This document shows positions 19,617 to 30,500 of a DNA stretch of 64,000 nucleotides, one piece after another (position 1 is the first letter of the stretch; each line of letters begins with the position of its first letter). The notes beneath the pieces were generated by a model, which worked only from the letters and a program-made list of their open reading frames with translations, was not told the DNA's origin and did no database searches. The stretch is taken from NCBI GenBank assembly GCA_015179125.1, contig WHVA01000001.1, positions 434,001 to 498,000 of the forward strand, written 5' to 3'. The position numbers and the translations under genes were made by a program. This DNA comes from Gautieria morchelliformis (taxonomy: Eukaryota > Basidiomycota > Agaricomycetes > Gomphales > Gomphaceae).

Positions 19617-20346
19617 GTTATTGGGAGGATGTTGGCGCGTCCCTACAGTAAGTAAACCATATTCACATAGTCTACCACGTCAGCAGCATAGGTGACCAGA
19701 AGTTTCCGGGATGGCTGTCGCCGTTATGTAAGTGCTACGGGGTGTGTCACACTTGGTCACGGCAAACAACGACAGCGAACTGTTGACATTCCCGCATTTA
19801 TCATTTCAGCCATTACTACGGTACTGAACAAGGTGTGATTTCGCCTCTCTCAAGGTTATAGGCATATCTGGCTTCCACTACTGCTTGCAGAGCCCACAAA
19901 ATACAGGGAGATGATGCAAGTACTATGACGACACCGACGGGGGCGTGGAAGACGTCACAGGAAGGCCAATGCCTTCGAGGAATTGCCGTATTTGCAACGC
20001 TATGAGGATACTGATCCCATGAAGGAGATAGGGCGGGGCGTTTTCTGTATGAAATTCATGCAGGATGCGATGGCACTGGATGTGCCGCGTGTCGCCGAGG
20101 CCGCGGATGACTTCCGGGATGCAATAGCGCGGCCTGGAGAGGGTGAGGAAGATGCGAGTGGCGGGTAGGACGGTGCTACTGATGCTGGCCTTTTTGAACA
20201 AAGACCATGCTTACTAATCAATTGAACGGGCCATTGCTGCGGCCGCCATAGGAATTAGTGACACAAGCACGCACCCATACTTCCCGTAATCCTGCTGTGC
20301 CAACAAACTTACAGGATGAGCTTTCTTGACGTCTGGGAAACAATCT
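19617..20346 (+). repeat. Composite repeat block Y, continuation after copia
   Basis: After the right target duplication the block resumes and matches the reverse complement of about 53000-53590. It contains a decayed UTP14 scrap (19983-20168) and ends in the first copy of a 164-bp direct repeat (20184-20347). The palindrome arm begins where that repeat ends. Confidence 0.75.
19983..20168 (+). pseudogene. UTP14: UTP14 fragment, middle part, decayed
   Basis: UTP14 is a U3 snoRNP / SSU processome protein needed for 18S rRNA maturation in the nucleolus. The 61-codon scrap carries EDTDPMKEIGRGVFCMKF followed by QDAMALD, which matches the longer copy at 52973-53500 (-) and resembles the GVFxMKFMxDA segment of fungal UTP14. 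Upstream and downstream UTP14 sequence is absent or shifted. It cannot encode a working protein. Identification rests on family knowledge, mainly from the better copies. Confidence 0.65.
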
Positions 20347-20347
20347 A
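20184..20347 (+). repeat. 164-bp direct repeat, copy 1
   Basis: Identical by eye to 21257-21420, offset 1073 bp. Both run from GCTGGCCTTTTTG to AAACAATCTA. They flank the proline-rich segment. Copy 1 ends exactly where the near-perfect palindrome begins. Confidence 0.9.
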
Positions 20348-20400
20348 CCCACTCTGCTGGATCGATCATTAGTCCCGTCTGGCTGCTGTATAAGTAATAG

Positions 20401-21294
20401 TCATACCTCGTAGGGTCGACGGGCAGCGCGTCTCCTCTCTCTCTCTGCAGCACGCCGTCCCCTCCCTCCATCTCCTCTCGCTTCGGTGTCCCTCGCAGAG
20501 CCTGGCAGCCTGCTCCGGTTGGACCCCTCGCCCAGATTGGGTCGCGGGACCACGGTTGCATATCGTTGCACAGGTTTCCGAGGGCGGCTGCTCCTGCGCA
20601 GTAACTTTGGGATGGGCGGTGGCGGTGGGAGGGCCGGAATGGGTGGGGGTGGTGAGAGGGCCGGGGTGGGCGGGGGTGGCGGGAACACCGCGGATGTATA
20701 TCTTTGTACCGGTTTTCGAGGGCGGCTGCTCCTGCGCGGTAAATTTGGGATGGGCGGTGACGGTGGGGGCGCTGGGATGGGCGGCGGCGGTGGGAGTACT
20801 GGGATGGGCGGCGGAAGTGCGAGCGCGTGAGTGGGCGGCGGTGGTGCGGGCACCGGGATGGGCGGTGGAGGTGCGGGCACCGGGATGGGCGGTGGAGGTG
20901 CGGGCACCGGGATGGGCGGCGGCGGTGCGAGCGTGTGCATGGGCGGCGGCGGTGCGAGCGCGTGAATGGGCGGTGGTGGTGCGGGCACCGGGATGCGCGG
21001 CGGCGGTAGGAGCACCGGGATGGGCGGTGGCAGTGGGAGCCCTGGGACGGGGAACAGGAGCTCTGCGCGGAGAAGAGGTCGCATCTCCTCCTCCCATGTC
21101 ATCGGACGCGGATGGCAAGGGCAAAATCCACCATCATGGAAACCAGGGAGAATGTTACGGTTCATTGCGCACAAATGGTGGTTGTTTTCAAGATCAGCAA
21201 TGGGAGGGTTGAGGGTACCGATAGGCTTATATGAAGATTTTCCACTGAGCGCGCCCGCTGGCCTTTTTGAACAAAGACCATGCTTACTAATCAA
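20401..21294 (-). CDS. Proline-rich ORF with repeated basic motif, 297 aa
   Basis: No known family. After about 75 ordinary residues comes a run of PPPPIPVPAP-type repeats made by a GC-rich minisatellite, then the motif RRSSRPRKPVQRY twice (about residues 187 and 233), then an Arg/Glu-rich tail. Two other frames are open across the same DNA, as expected for simple repeats, so protein coding is uncertain. The basic motif resembles linker sequences of retrotransposon polyproteins but nothing else supports that. An identical copy is at 42498-43391 (+) and a shorter one at 51732-52223 (+). It sits between 164-bp direct repeats. Confidence 0.35.
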   Translation of the reverse strand: MISKHGLCSKRPAGALSGKSSYKPIGTLNPPIADLENNHHLCAMNRNILPGFHDGGFCPCHPRPMTWEEEMRPLLRAELLFPVPGLPLPPPIPVLLPPPRIPVPAPPPPIHALAPPPPMHTLAPPPPIPVPAPPPPIPVPAPPPPIPVPAPPPPTHALALPPPIPVLPPPPPIPAPPPSPPIPNLPRRSSRPRKPVQRYTSAVFPPPPPTPALSPPPPIPALPPPPPIPKLLRRSSRPRKPVQRYATVVPRPNLGEGSNRSRLPGSARDTEARGDGGRGRRAAERERRRAARRPYEV

Positions 21295-21420
21295 TTGAAC
21301 GGGCCATTGCTGCGGCCGCCATAGGAATTAGTGACACAAGCACGCACCCATACTTCCCGTAATCCTGCTGTGCCAACAAACTTACAGGATGAGCTTTCTT
21401 GACGTCTGGGAAACAATCTA
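21257..21420 (+). repeat. 164-bp direct repeat, copy 2
   Basis: Second copy of the repeat at 20184-20347. The right palindrome arm has only this copy (about 42372-42535), and a diverged one lies near 51490-51640. Confidence 0.9.
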
Positions 21421-21479
21421 GCTAATGCTTTCTCCAGGTCGTGCTTGCAGCTTCTATTGTTGCAGGGAAACGTATGTTC

Positions 21480-21770
21480 CCGCCTAGTCCTATTTTTCAG
21501 CTATTCTTTCGCACCAGTTTTTAGAGATGCCAGGGTCACGAATATAATCCATCTTCACATCATTACCTACACTCATCCCATTCTTCGGTGGATACTTTTG
21601 ACGTTTGCTATGTCTACCAGCCTTTGGAGGAGCTCTACGTCCTTCTCACCACCAATAAGCCTTCAAATATCCTCTAGGACATCGAGATGCTTCCCTCGCC
21701 TTGTGAGCGACCTGTGTCGATCAGCTGAGATTTGAGGCACGCGTTCGAGCTGCCTGGCGCATTCGATAAA
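21480..21770 (+). pseudogene. Unrecognised gene fragment (YQPLEELY type), copy 1
   Basis: In one frame the strand reads [15 protein letters not shown], then a stop, then DIEMLPSP, and after another stop FELPGAFDKMVSLAWRDQI. The first part is clearly related to the fragment at 25193-25395, and DKMVSLAWRDQI to a scrap at about 55080-55160 (-). Intron-like CAG acceptors precede it (about 21470 and 21510). With at least two in-frame stops it is a relic of a spliced host gene whose function I do not recognise. The copy at 42022-42312 (-) is identical; a diverged one lies near 51206-51475 (-). Confidence 0.5.
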
Positions 21771-22324
21771 ATGGTGAGCCTGGCATGGAGGGACCAGATT
21801 ACAGTAATCTCATGCAGGTGAAAAGTAAACCTTCCTGCCGTCGTACAAGAACGGTAAGAAGATACTGGTTGCTCGAATGGCACCGAAGCAGGCGTCGAGA
21901 ATGAATTTGAGGACCCCGCTGGTTCCGCAAGAGGTGCATCCACCCAGCCCTCAGCTAGCCGTCAAATTAGCTTCTCCGCGCCACGCAGATGAGAAATGGG
22001 GGGATATCACAAAGACCGCGGAGCTGAATATGAACCACCTCTCTGTGGAGGTGAGGTGACCGACACTGTCCAGGAAAGACGTCAAAGTTTGGACGTGGCA
22101 AAGCGAACAGGGAAATATGATGCGTACGCGTTCATTGCCATTCGATGAACTTTCGGCCTTACGACTCGGTCCTGCCTTCGCCAGAACACTTTTATCATGG
22201 AATATGTTTCCAACACGCCGATGGTCGCGGGGCAACCATAAAGATAGCAACCTAAGCTAGGCAAGCAGACAACGGAGGATAGCACACCTTTAACACTGCG
22301 AATTTCTCAGGTTTGTAAACGGAC

Positions 22325-22648
22325 TTGCGCATACGCGCCCCTTTTGTCACGGGAACCTACAATGCCATACGAACCCGGGGAACGTACAAGAACCATCTTT
22401 TTCAGTCACGGTGCGACGAGCGGAAGTGGGAACTCATGTTCTGCGCGGATGCCAAGGCGAAGCGGGTCGCGAAGATGAAGAACAAGAGTTATCGAAAAAT
22501 ACAAAGGAAACGTCGTGAGAGGATCAGAGGATTGGTAAAAGAGGCTGAAGGTCTCGATGGCATGGAAGATGGGGAGAAAGAGAGGACGAAGCGTGAGGTG
22601 GAGCGAGCGACCTTCGATGTGACGATGACGACAGCGGTGCGTGTTTGA
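22325..22648 (+). pseudogene. UTP14: UTP14 fragment, part preceding RHKN motif, copy 1
   Basis: The 107-codon frame contains LMFCADAKAKRVAKMKNKSY followed by a Lys/Arg-rich stretch and KERTKREVERATFDV. This corresponds to the conserved UTP14 region RALMFxxEAKAKRVAKIKSK just before the LRHKNTGKWAK motif. The LRHKN part that should follow is missing here but present at 52973-53500. So this is an exon-sized scrap, not a gene. Identical in the right arm (41145-41468, -) and nearly so at 50246-50569 (-), where the end differs. Confidence 0.75.
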
Positions 22649-22679
22649 CTCTTGACCGGGACCGTCAATTTATATCCCG

Positions 22680-23452
22680 GAGATTTTGCTATTACTGATC
22701 GATCATAGCCGTCGTCTGCTGTGACCTGTTCTATCCAACTGGCCCGGGGATCCTCCTTCCCCAGTTTACGCTGCTGTGGTCGACACTCTACTACCTCGCG
22801 CAGCTTCCCGATCCGGAGTGTCATGGTTATATTGCGCTGCTCCCCTTCTCCCGCTCCCTGGCTTGATCGAGGAGACTTCAATGGAGTCAACATGCGGCCC
22901 ACTGCTCGTGGTTAATGCTGCTCATGCTTAACGTCACGCTGCATCGTTAAATGTCTATGCTCGATTAAGGTGACCATTCATGGCGCGTCTATTCCGGATC
23001 AGGAATTGTACGTTTACTGGTGTACGACGCTGCGTGGATGTGATGGGCCTGTTATCCGCTTTTCCCTGTTCCTCCTGTGCGGGCCTTGGGCCTCGACCTT
23101 ACTGTACCGTATACTGCATTGCCATTGAGTGTACTTGATGAAACTAGTTTATACTGCTCGCCTTTTGGAGCCTGGTTTCGGTTCTCCTTTGATTCAACTA
23201 TGCATGCTTGGAGCTTCTAGCTAGTCGACCTCCCTTGTATCCGTGCTCCGTCCAGCCGCATTCTTAGTCACCTATGTGGGCCCGGATATGGGACATGCGT
23301 ATACTATACTTGACATGATCGATCGCCGCACAGTGCCGATGGCGGACACTGTCTGTGGGGTGGGTCGCTGTGCCGAGCGACATGCAAGCACCTTGCACAT
23401 CGTTGATGTCGTGTCTAAATATAGAACACGACGTACACGACACCATTTCCGT
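22680..23452 (+). repeat. Dispersed repeat Z
   Basis: About 770 bp repeated inverted at 40341-41113 (identical, palindrome arm) and at 54165-54915 (about 90%). The part from 22907 also occurs at 13908-14480. All copies end near a stretch resembling AATATAGAA[C/G]ACGAC. No long frame is conserved and no terminal repeat was found, so the class is unknown. Confidence 0.75.
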
Positions 23453-23691
23453 AATTGTAAAAAAAGGCAGGATTCTTCACCAATGACCATTGCTATACTT
23501 TGAAATTATTACAGGATTAGCTCATTTTTCACTCTTTATTATTGTGAGTTATCTTCATTGGGTAACCGGTCCCCTTTTTGATCGGCGCGGTTGGAACCGT
23601 CCGGGAATTGGCCTACGTAACTCGGCCGCGCCAGCGCTCCATGTCCCGTAGCAACTGTATCATAAGCACTTGCTAGCCACCACAAACCTCA

Positions 23692-24945
23692 ATGTATCTG
23701 CCCTTCGAGGCCTGGAGCCATGTTTTCTGTCAGTTACCCAATAACTCTCAAACACAACTTATGCGCGTTTGCCAATTCTGGCGGGACATAGCCAAAGCTA
23801 CACCGCAGCTCTGGACACACCTCAACATTGGCCATACACATCAATTTGATGATCCTACCGATCTCTGGCAATGGCTCGAAAAATAGGGTGGGTGTCCACT
23901 CGATGTGGTCCTCAAGATTCCACTCGGAGTCACCGATCTGCGGCCGACGCTGGTGCTGTTGCATAGCCATGTCAGACGATTCCGCGTCCTTAACATCGAC
24001 GTACCCACGTCTGGTATCGCGGACACAATCCTCTCATCTATTGCACTCTCTGAAGGAAGATGCAATGGCAATACCGCACCACTTCTAGAGGAGTTGTGCA
24101 TTACCATTGATGAGATGTCAGGCAGGCCCACCCAGGACTATTTTGAATACACATTTTATCCTTCCCCACGGCTTCGGAGACTAACTGTTTCTCCGCTGAG
24201 GATCCTTGCTCCATCATCTAAATTGCTTTCCACTGTCTCCGCCCTCATGATCGTGTCTGGGCCTGACGACCAAGTTACGCCTATCGAGTGGGTGCTGAAC
24301 ACCATTGCAGCTATTCCTCACCTTAAATACCTCAAGTACTCCGGGTACCATTTCTTCTCGTTCCAACCCAGCCACAGCCTCGACTATCCTCACCTCAAGG
24401 TACTTCCTCATCTTGAGGAAGTAGATGTCACAGTTCCTGGCTGTGGCCTCGACATCTTGCAGTGTTTGGAAGCACCCACCCTTTGATCTGTACGTCTCGA
24501 TGGGTCAAGGGAGGATGGCTATGCAGAAGATTGGAATGACAAAGGCTGTACTAATGTGTCTGCATCACTCAAGTGCTTGCCTCAGCGAGCACCGCGCATT
24601 CAGAGGCTCGACCTCCATCGCATTGAAGAGCTGCAAGCCGACACATGTGAGTGGCTTTTCAGCCAGACGGATTTTGCTCATCTCGAAGAACTCCGCATCG
24701 AAGGCTTACCCATGACAGACGAAGTGTTTGCTCAATTAAGTTCGCTTGGTCCGTGCCTACACCGACTCAAGCTCATAGACTGTGAAGATATAACAGGCAA
24801 AGCCTTAATCGCTTATATCGAGGCCAGACAGCTGTGAGGGCATGCGGGGGACTTCCAGTTATTGGTGAGTGGGTGTCCTGGGGTGGAAGACAAGCACCTG
24901 GCTGAAGTGTCCCATTTTGTCACTGTTGAAGAGGTTGATGATTAG
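23692..24945 (+). pseudogene. F-box/LRR protein pseudogene, copy 1
   Basis: F-box proteins link substrates to SCF ubiquitin ligases. Residues 2-50 form an F-box (LPFEAWSHVFCQLPNN, VCQFWRDIAKATPQLWTHL), followed by leucine-rich repeats, the usual layout of the large Agaricomycete family. One frame runs about 417 codons from the ATG at 23692 to TAG at 24943, interrupted by stops at 23884 (TAG), 24484 (TGA) and 24835 (TGA). No frameshift is seen. The two TGA codons could each come from CGA by one CpG transition. No introns are apparent. The inverted copy (38848-40101) has the same three stops, so inactivation came before the duplication or was spread by conversion. Confidence 0.85.
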
Positions 24946-25044
24946 CGCGTCAGCCTGAGCCCAGCCCAAGCCAATGTTGTCTACTTAGGCCCCGGATAGC
25001 TGGTAGTATTGTGAGCAGAATGAAATTTATTCTGTCAATTTCAG

Positions 25045-25395
25045 GCAATGGCAGAAGAACTGGAAGAAGAAGGCGTGGACTTCTGGCCAGCCATGTGGAT
25101 GGACTTCACACGATCTTTCCCGAATCACATTTCAAGTTCTATCTCATCACACTATCTCTAAATGATTTAAGCCTTATTTTTGTTTCTCCAGGCAAAGACC
25201 TGAACATGCAGCACACCAACTACCAGGCGCATCATTTCCTAAACTCATCCTTAGTGAACACACAACATTCTTCCATGGGGCCTCTTGACGTTCACTATGG
25301 CTACCAGCCTTTGGAGGAGCTCTACACCCTTCTCATCACCAACAAGGCCCCAAATATCCTCCAGGGCATTGGGATGCTTCACCTGTTGAGGTCTA
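25045..25395 (+). pseudogene. Unrecognised spliced gene fragment (YQPLEELY type), copy 2
   Basis: Two exon-like pieces. The first follows a TTTCAG acceptor at 25044 and reads MAEELEEEGVDFWPAMWMD; the second follows TTTCTCCAG at 25192 and contains DLNMQHTNYQAHHFLN and [17 protein letters not shown]. The second piece is kept in frame in a family of copies in this window. I do not recognise the protein. The piece is cut at about 25400 by the 3' end of LINE E, so the gene is truncated. Identical sequence lies at 38398-38748 (-). Confidence 0.5.
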
Positions 25396-26052
25396 ATGTT
25401 GTATGGGTTTGCGCGGGCGGTTGCTCCTGCGAGGTTTTTTATCTTTTTATTTTATTTTATTTTTTATATCCAATTTATTGTCTTTTGGGGCATGGCCCTA
25501 TGTAAGACATTTCATACAAAGCGCCGGTCAACACATGTTTATTCTACCTCTCCTTTCCTTCTCAATCGCTGCTTGTGCTCCATGGGTGAGGCCCAGGGCC
25601 TGTCCGTGCCTGTGTGGGCGGGGATATTGTATGACTAGCGTTAGCTTCTCTTCCCTGTTCTACCCTCTCCTCTCCATGAGCATCCCCTCTTGGTAGATAT
25701 AGATCCCCGTATATCTTCTTGAACCGCCCTGTTTCGTGTATGTACTTGAACAGCTGCTTTCGGCCTTGTCAGGAGCGTCCTCACCGACCTTGCTCCTCTG
25801 CGCAGCTCTCTCTCCCGTTCCTCTCTCTACCTGCAGTAACTTGGGCACCTAAAGAGGTAATGATGGACTATCTCTCTGCCGCTTTGCACACTGGGCGCAT
25901 GGGTGATCCCTCCTTGCCTATCTTTGCTAAGTGCCTGTTCAGCGGCGCGTGGCCAGTTCTAAGCTGTACGAGCAGCATCGCGTTTCTGCGGGGCATATCA
26001 GCTGTGAGCTTCATGAAGGCTGTTGAAGGCATCGATGGGTCAATTTTGTGCG

Positions 26053-26790
26053 CTATGTTAGCCCGTGGGGACTTGATCCCGCCACTGCTTTCTTCGCTTC
26101 CTCGTCTGTGCGCTCATTGCCTGCTACCCCCTCGTGGCCTGGTACCCACCTCATCATGACCTTGGGCCCTAACTGCTGCTGGACCACCCCATCTATTTGC
26201 CTGTGCAGTGCGTTCAGCAGGTGTTGTCCCAACATTTGTTTCTCCCTTCTTGTTGTTTGGATCGCGGCCTGATTATCCACTGCTATGAAGTACCACCTCC
26301 CTGTTTCCATATTGAGCAGTTTTGCTCCCAGCGCCGCCCCAATGAGTTCTGCCTCGAAGAGAGTGTGCTCCCTCTCTGTGCCAAGATATAGCCTCACCGC
26401 TTGTCTTTCCACACCTCCACGGTACAATACTGCTGCAGCTCCCAGTCCTCCCTCGACGCATGATCCGTCCGTAAAGACCTTAACTTCTGCCGTATCTCTC
26501 TCGACCTCTTCTATGGCCCGCTCTTTGTTGAGCAGGATTTTGACCTTGAAGGACGGCTCCCATTTTGGGCTGTGGACAACTGGGTGTATCTTCTCCATCC
26601 GGTCGGGTTGCAGGCCAAAGGCGTGCATCACTTCATGGAGGGGGGTTCTATGCTTCTTCATGTACCTGTCTGCTGACTTCTGGACCCTATTAGTGAGTGG
26701 GTGCTTGTCTGGTAGACAAGCCATCCGAACAGCCGCTCTGTGGACTATCTTGGTGACCAGGAGGGGAAAGGGGAGGGAGGAGGTTAGCAT
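26053..26790 (-). pseudogene. LINE E ORF2 fragment: RNase H
   Basis: A 245-codon frame begins within the thumb-connection region and covers all RNase H motifs: Asp in VFTDGSC, Glu in FEAEL, Asp in VDNQAA and Asp in NERTDEEAKK. The frame ends early because about 50 residues found in LINEs A-C after the RNase H domain are deleted, with a frame change. Palm and thumb coding continues upstream in another frame (27059-27496). RNase H would remove RNA after copying. Confidence 0.8.
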
Positions 26791-27058
26791 GCATGTCTAG
26801 GGTGTCATTAGCTGTGGTCCTCATGGCACCAGTGATGAAGAGTGCGGCCTGCCGTTGGGCTCGACCCAATTTGTTTATGTGACCTTTTGTCCCTTTGTTT
26901 TGTGCAGTGCTTGGCACGAGGAAAATGTCAGCTGCGTATAATAGCCTTGGGACTGCCACTACCAGGTAGTATTTCTGCATGTGCTTGGCAGCTACCCCTT
27001 TCGTTGTCCTTGCCAGCCTCGTGTATTGATTGATGAATCTATCCTCTTTTGCTAGCAC

Positions 27059-27496
27059 CTAGTTGACATGCTCCTTGAAGCGTAATTCTTGATCTAGTAC
27101 TACTCCGAGGAACTTGTGTGAGGTTGTTGGATAGACCACATGTTGCCCTATTCTGATGGATGGCTTTGTGATTGGCCTGGTCTTCCTGTTTCCAGTCGGG
27201 TCTTTGTCTCTTTGCCTGGTTAATCCCATTAGTCCGAACTTATCCAGAGCAAAATGACACTCATGGCTGTTAGCCCAGTTCATCGCGCCCCCACACCTCG
27301 TCATGATGTCTGACAGCTTATCGAAGGCTTCCTGTAGGCTGTCCCCCTCTGCTATCAGAGTCGTGTCATCCACGAAGCCTACACAGTCCTCCCTGTTCTT
27401 GCACCTTACCACCTCCAGTGAACTCGTGTTATAAAACTGGTATGTGACGGCTGACAGTGGGCATCCTTGATCCATGCCACGGCCTATCCTTATCAT
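27059..27496 (-). pseudogene. LINE E ORF2 fragment: RT palm and thumb
   Basis: The 145-codon frame has GRGMDQGCPLSAV, GFVDDTTL with both catalytic Asp residues, and LGVVLDQELRFKEH. Its N-terminal side is cut at 27525 by LINE B. The link to the RNase H frame is shifted at about 27059. Part of the same decayed element as 26053-26790. Confidence 0.8.
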
Positions 27497-27525
27497 TGGG
27501 GTACTGTGATCATCAAAGTTTACCG

Positions 27526-30500
27526 TTTTTATTTTATTTTTTATTTTATTTTTTATTTTATTTATTATTTTTATCCAATTTTATGTCTTTTGGGGCAGGG
27601 CCCTATGTAAGACAGTTTCTACACAGCGCCCATCGACATGTTTTTTCTACCTGACCTGTCCACCTCTATCTCCGCTTGTGCTCTGCGGGCAAAGCCCCGA
27701 GCGTGTCCGTGCCTGTGTTGGCGAGGATGTTGTTCTTTGCGCATTGCGCAGCTTGCTCTCTGCTCCCCTTCTTTCTACCTTCTGTCATTCTCTCGCTGTT
27801 GTGGCAGTTCCAGCTCCCCGTGCGTCTTTGTGAACCTCCTAGTGCCCTGTACATACTTGAACAAATGCTTCATGGCCTTCGGCCTGCCCAGTATGGTCGC
27901 GGGCATTGCGGCCCCTCTTCCAAGTGCTCGCTGTAGCTCCTGCCTCTGCTTGTCGTATGCCGGACACCTGAACAAATAGTGGTAGACCGTCTCCTCTGCC
28001 TTTTGACATGCAGGGCACATGGGTGAGTTCGCCTTTCCCATTCTGTGTAGGTGCTTGTTCAGGCCTGCGTGCCCGGTCCTGAGTTGCATGAGTATGCTGG
28101 CGTGTCTGCGTGGTAGCTCCTGGCTGAGCCTGGCGCATGCTGTGGACGCCATGGACCGATCGATCTTGTGTGCTATGCGGGCCTGCGAGGATCGTGTGAA
28201 GGCTGCCCTCGCCTCCTCTCGTATGCTCTTTTGAAAGTGCTGTAGCTCTGCCAACCTGCTCTTGGGCATTATACCTCCGCACTCGATTGGGATGAAGCGC
28301 TCCTTGCTGGAGTCTCCTCTCGCTGCCCTCTTGGCCTCTTCGTCTGCCCTTTCATTCCCCTCCACTCCTTCGTACCCTGGCAACCACCTCATTACCACCT
28401 GAGCCCTCGGCTGCTGCTCCAGCACTCCCTCAATCTGCCTGTGCAGCACGTTGACTATATACTGCGCTGATAGCGCCCTTTCCCTCCTGGTGGTTTGCAT
28501 TGCCGCCTGGTTGTCAGCTGCTATCACGTATCTCGCTGCTCTTTCTGTGTTCAGCAGCTTGGCACCCATTGCTGCTCCCACCAGTTCCGCCTCGAATACG
28601 GTATGCTCATGCTCGGCCCCCATGTATAGCCTTACCACTTGTTTCTCTATACCACCTCTGTACAGGACCGCCGCCACTCCTACTCCTCCCTCTATGCACG
28701 AGCCATCCGTGTACACTTTGACTTCGGCTGGATCTGTCAAAATCTCGTCAATGGCCTGATGTTTATCCTGGGGGATACGTATTTGGAACGATGGCTTCCA
28801 CTTTGGCCCAAAGCAGACCGTCTGTATCTTCTCCATCGTGTCTGGCTTCACTTCGTACGCGTGGAACATTTCGTGTAGTGGCGACCGGTGTTTCTTGACA
28901 TATCTTGCCGCCACTCTGCATGCTTTTGGTGCCAGCGGGTGCAGTGGTGGCAAGAATGCTATCCTTGCTGTCGTGCGATGGACGATCTTTGCCACCAGCA
29001 GGGGGAACGGATGTAAGTTGGCATGGGCATCTAGGACATCGTTTGCTGTCGTGCTCATCGCTCCCGTGACAGATATCGCGGCCTGCCGCTGGACCCTCGC
29101 AAGCTTATTGATGTTTCCCTTCGTCCCCTTGCTGTGCTTTGTGCCTGGGATTACAAATATGTCAGCTGCGTAGAGAATTCTTGGGATCACGACTGCTAGG
29201 TAATATTTCCTCATGTACTTAGCTGTTGTGCCCTTCGTCGGCTTTGCGAGCCTCCTATACTGTGCAATGTACATGTCCCCTTTTTTAAGCGCATAATTGG
29301 TGTGCTCCCTGAAGCGCAGCTCCTGGTCGATGACGACCCCTAGGAATGTGTGGGTAGCTGTGGGCTTGATGATGTGTTGGCCTATCGTTATGGACGGCCT
29401 GGTTATTTGCCTGGTTTTCTTGGGCATGCCAGGCTCTCGTTCTCGCCTTCTGGTGAGCCCCATAAGCCCAAACCTGTCCACTGCAAAGGTGCACTGATGT
29501 CGCTCTGCCCATTCACCTGCTCCGCCTGGTTTGCACGTGACTTTTCTCAGCTTGTCGAACGCCTCTTGTAGGTCTGCCCCCTCTGCCATCAACGTGGTGT
29601 CGTCCACGAATCCAATGCAGTCCTCCCCGTTCGCCCGTCTGATCGTCTCGAGCAAGTCTGCGTTGTAAAACTGGTACACGATGGCTGATACCGGGCATCC
29701 CTGGTCCATTTCTCTGCTGACCAGTCTGGCTGGGGTGCTGAAGTCGTCGAAACTGACTGTGGTAGCTCTCCCTTCCACTCTTCTGCGTATCCATCTGGTG
29801 TATTCTTCCGGTATTCCCCTGCGGCGCATGTTATGTATCAGTCGGTCTAGTAGTATTCTGGAAATTGCCCCCTTGATGTCTAGAAACAGTAGACCTAGCA
29901 CTCTACCTTTCCTCCATGCATCCTTAGCAGTTGCGATTGTGTAATGTATGACGTCTGTCGTGGAGCGTCCCGGCCTGCAGCCAAAGTGGTTCTCCGGCAG
30001 TAAATGATGTCGCTCCACCGTTTTGACTATGTCTTCGGCCACGCACGCGGATAGCACCTTGCCTATTGTGTCCAGTAGTGCAATGGGGCGGTATGACCCC
30101 GGCAGTGTGTAATCGCTCTTCCCGGGCTTCCGGAGCACCCTCGTGACTGAGTCCCTCCATTCCACAGGGTAGACATCGAGGTCGAACGTGGCTCGATAGA
30201 GCGGGCCTATGTATGGTAGCATCGTGTCGACACACTGTTTTATTAGCACATTGGGGATGCCGTTCGCTCCGGGGGCCTTGAAAGGGTTGAGTTTCTCCAC
30301 CGCCCTCCTTATTTGGTCGTCTGTGATTGGGGCATAGTCGAAGGCCAGCTCTGGGTACTGGTAGTCGCTTTGTATGCCTTCGCTGTCTGCTCCCATCGCC
30401 GGGAAGAAGGAACTGAACAGCATGTCAGCCTTCTGCTCATTGGTGTCTGCCACCCACCGGGTCCCATCATCTCTTTTGGCAGTGAGGGTCAGTATGCGTG

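Larger units (their letters stand above)
20347..26739. repeat. Palindrome left arm
   Basis: Positions 20347-25747 pair with 43445-38046 in reverse complement. The only difference I find is one base in a G/C run (six G's near 22000, five C's near 41790). Positions 25736-26739 pair with 32059-31056 with about six substitutions and two 1-bp indels. The arm carries the proline-rich ORF, a gene fragment, a UTP14 fragment, repeat Z, an F-box/LRR pseudogene, another gene fragment and the 3' half of LINE E. The spacer between the arms (26740-31055) holds more of LINE E and LINE B. Confidence 0.95.
25435..27525 (-). mobile_element. LINE E, 3' part, interrupted by LINE B
   Basis: The A-rich tail appears as T-rich sequence at 25435-25467, followed by the family 3' UTR block and coding sequence running leftward on the minus strand: the C-terminal region, RNase H (26053-26790, including FTDGSC, FEAELIGA, VDNQAA and NERTDEEAKK), then thumb and palm with GFVDDTTL (about 27365). 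RNase H is followed by a deletion with frame change near 26050. Coding stops abruptly at 27525 against the poly(A) of LINE B, which was inserted into it. Positions up to 26739 are mirrored in the right arm. Confidence 0.85.

Noticed and set aside
20187-20347. LTR pair flanking the proline-rich ORF
   Set aside because: The 164-bp direct repeats lack TG...CA ends, no retroviral-type domain lies between them, and the right arm has one copy only.
20369-21124. 251-codon Ala/Thr-rich minus frame overlapping the proline-rich ORF
   Set aside because: Alternative frame of the same simple repeat; lacks the repeated basic motif that makes the other frame notable.
20556-21212. 218-codon Gly/Ala/Trp-rich plus frame and its mirror at 42580-43236
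   Set aside because: Antisense of the GC-rich proline minisatellite, which is open in several frames on both strands.
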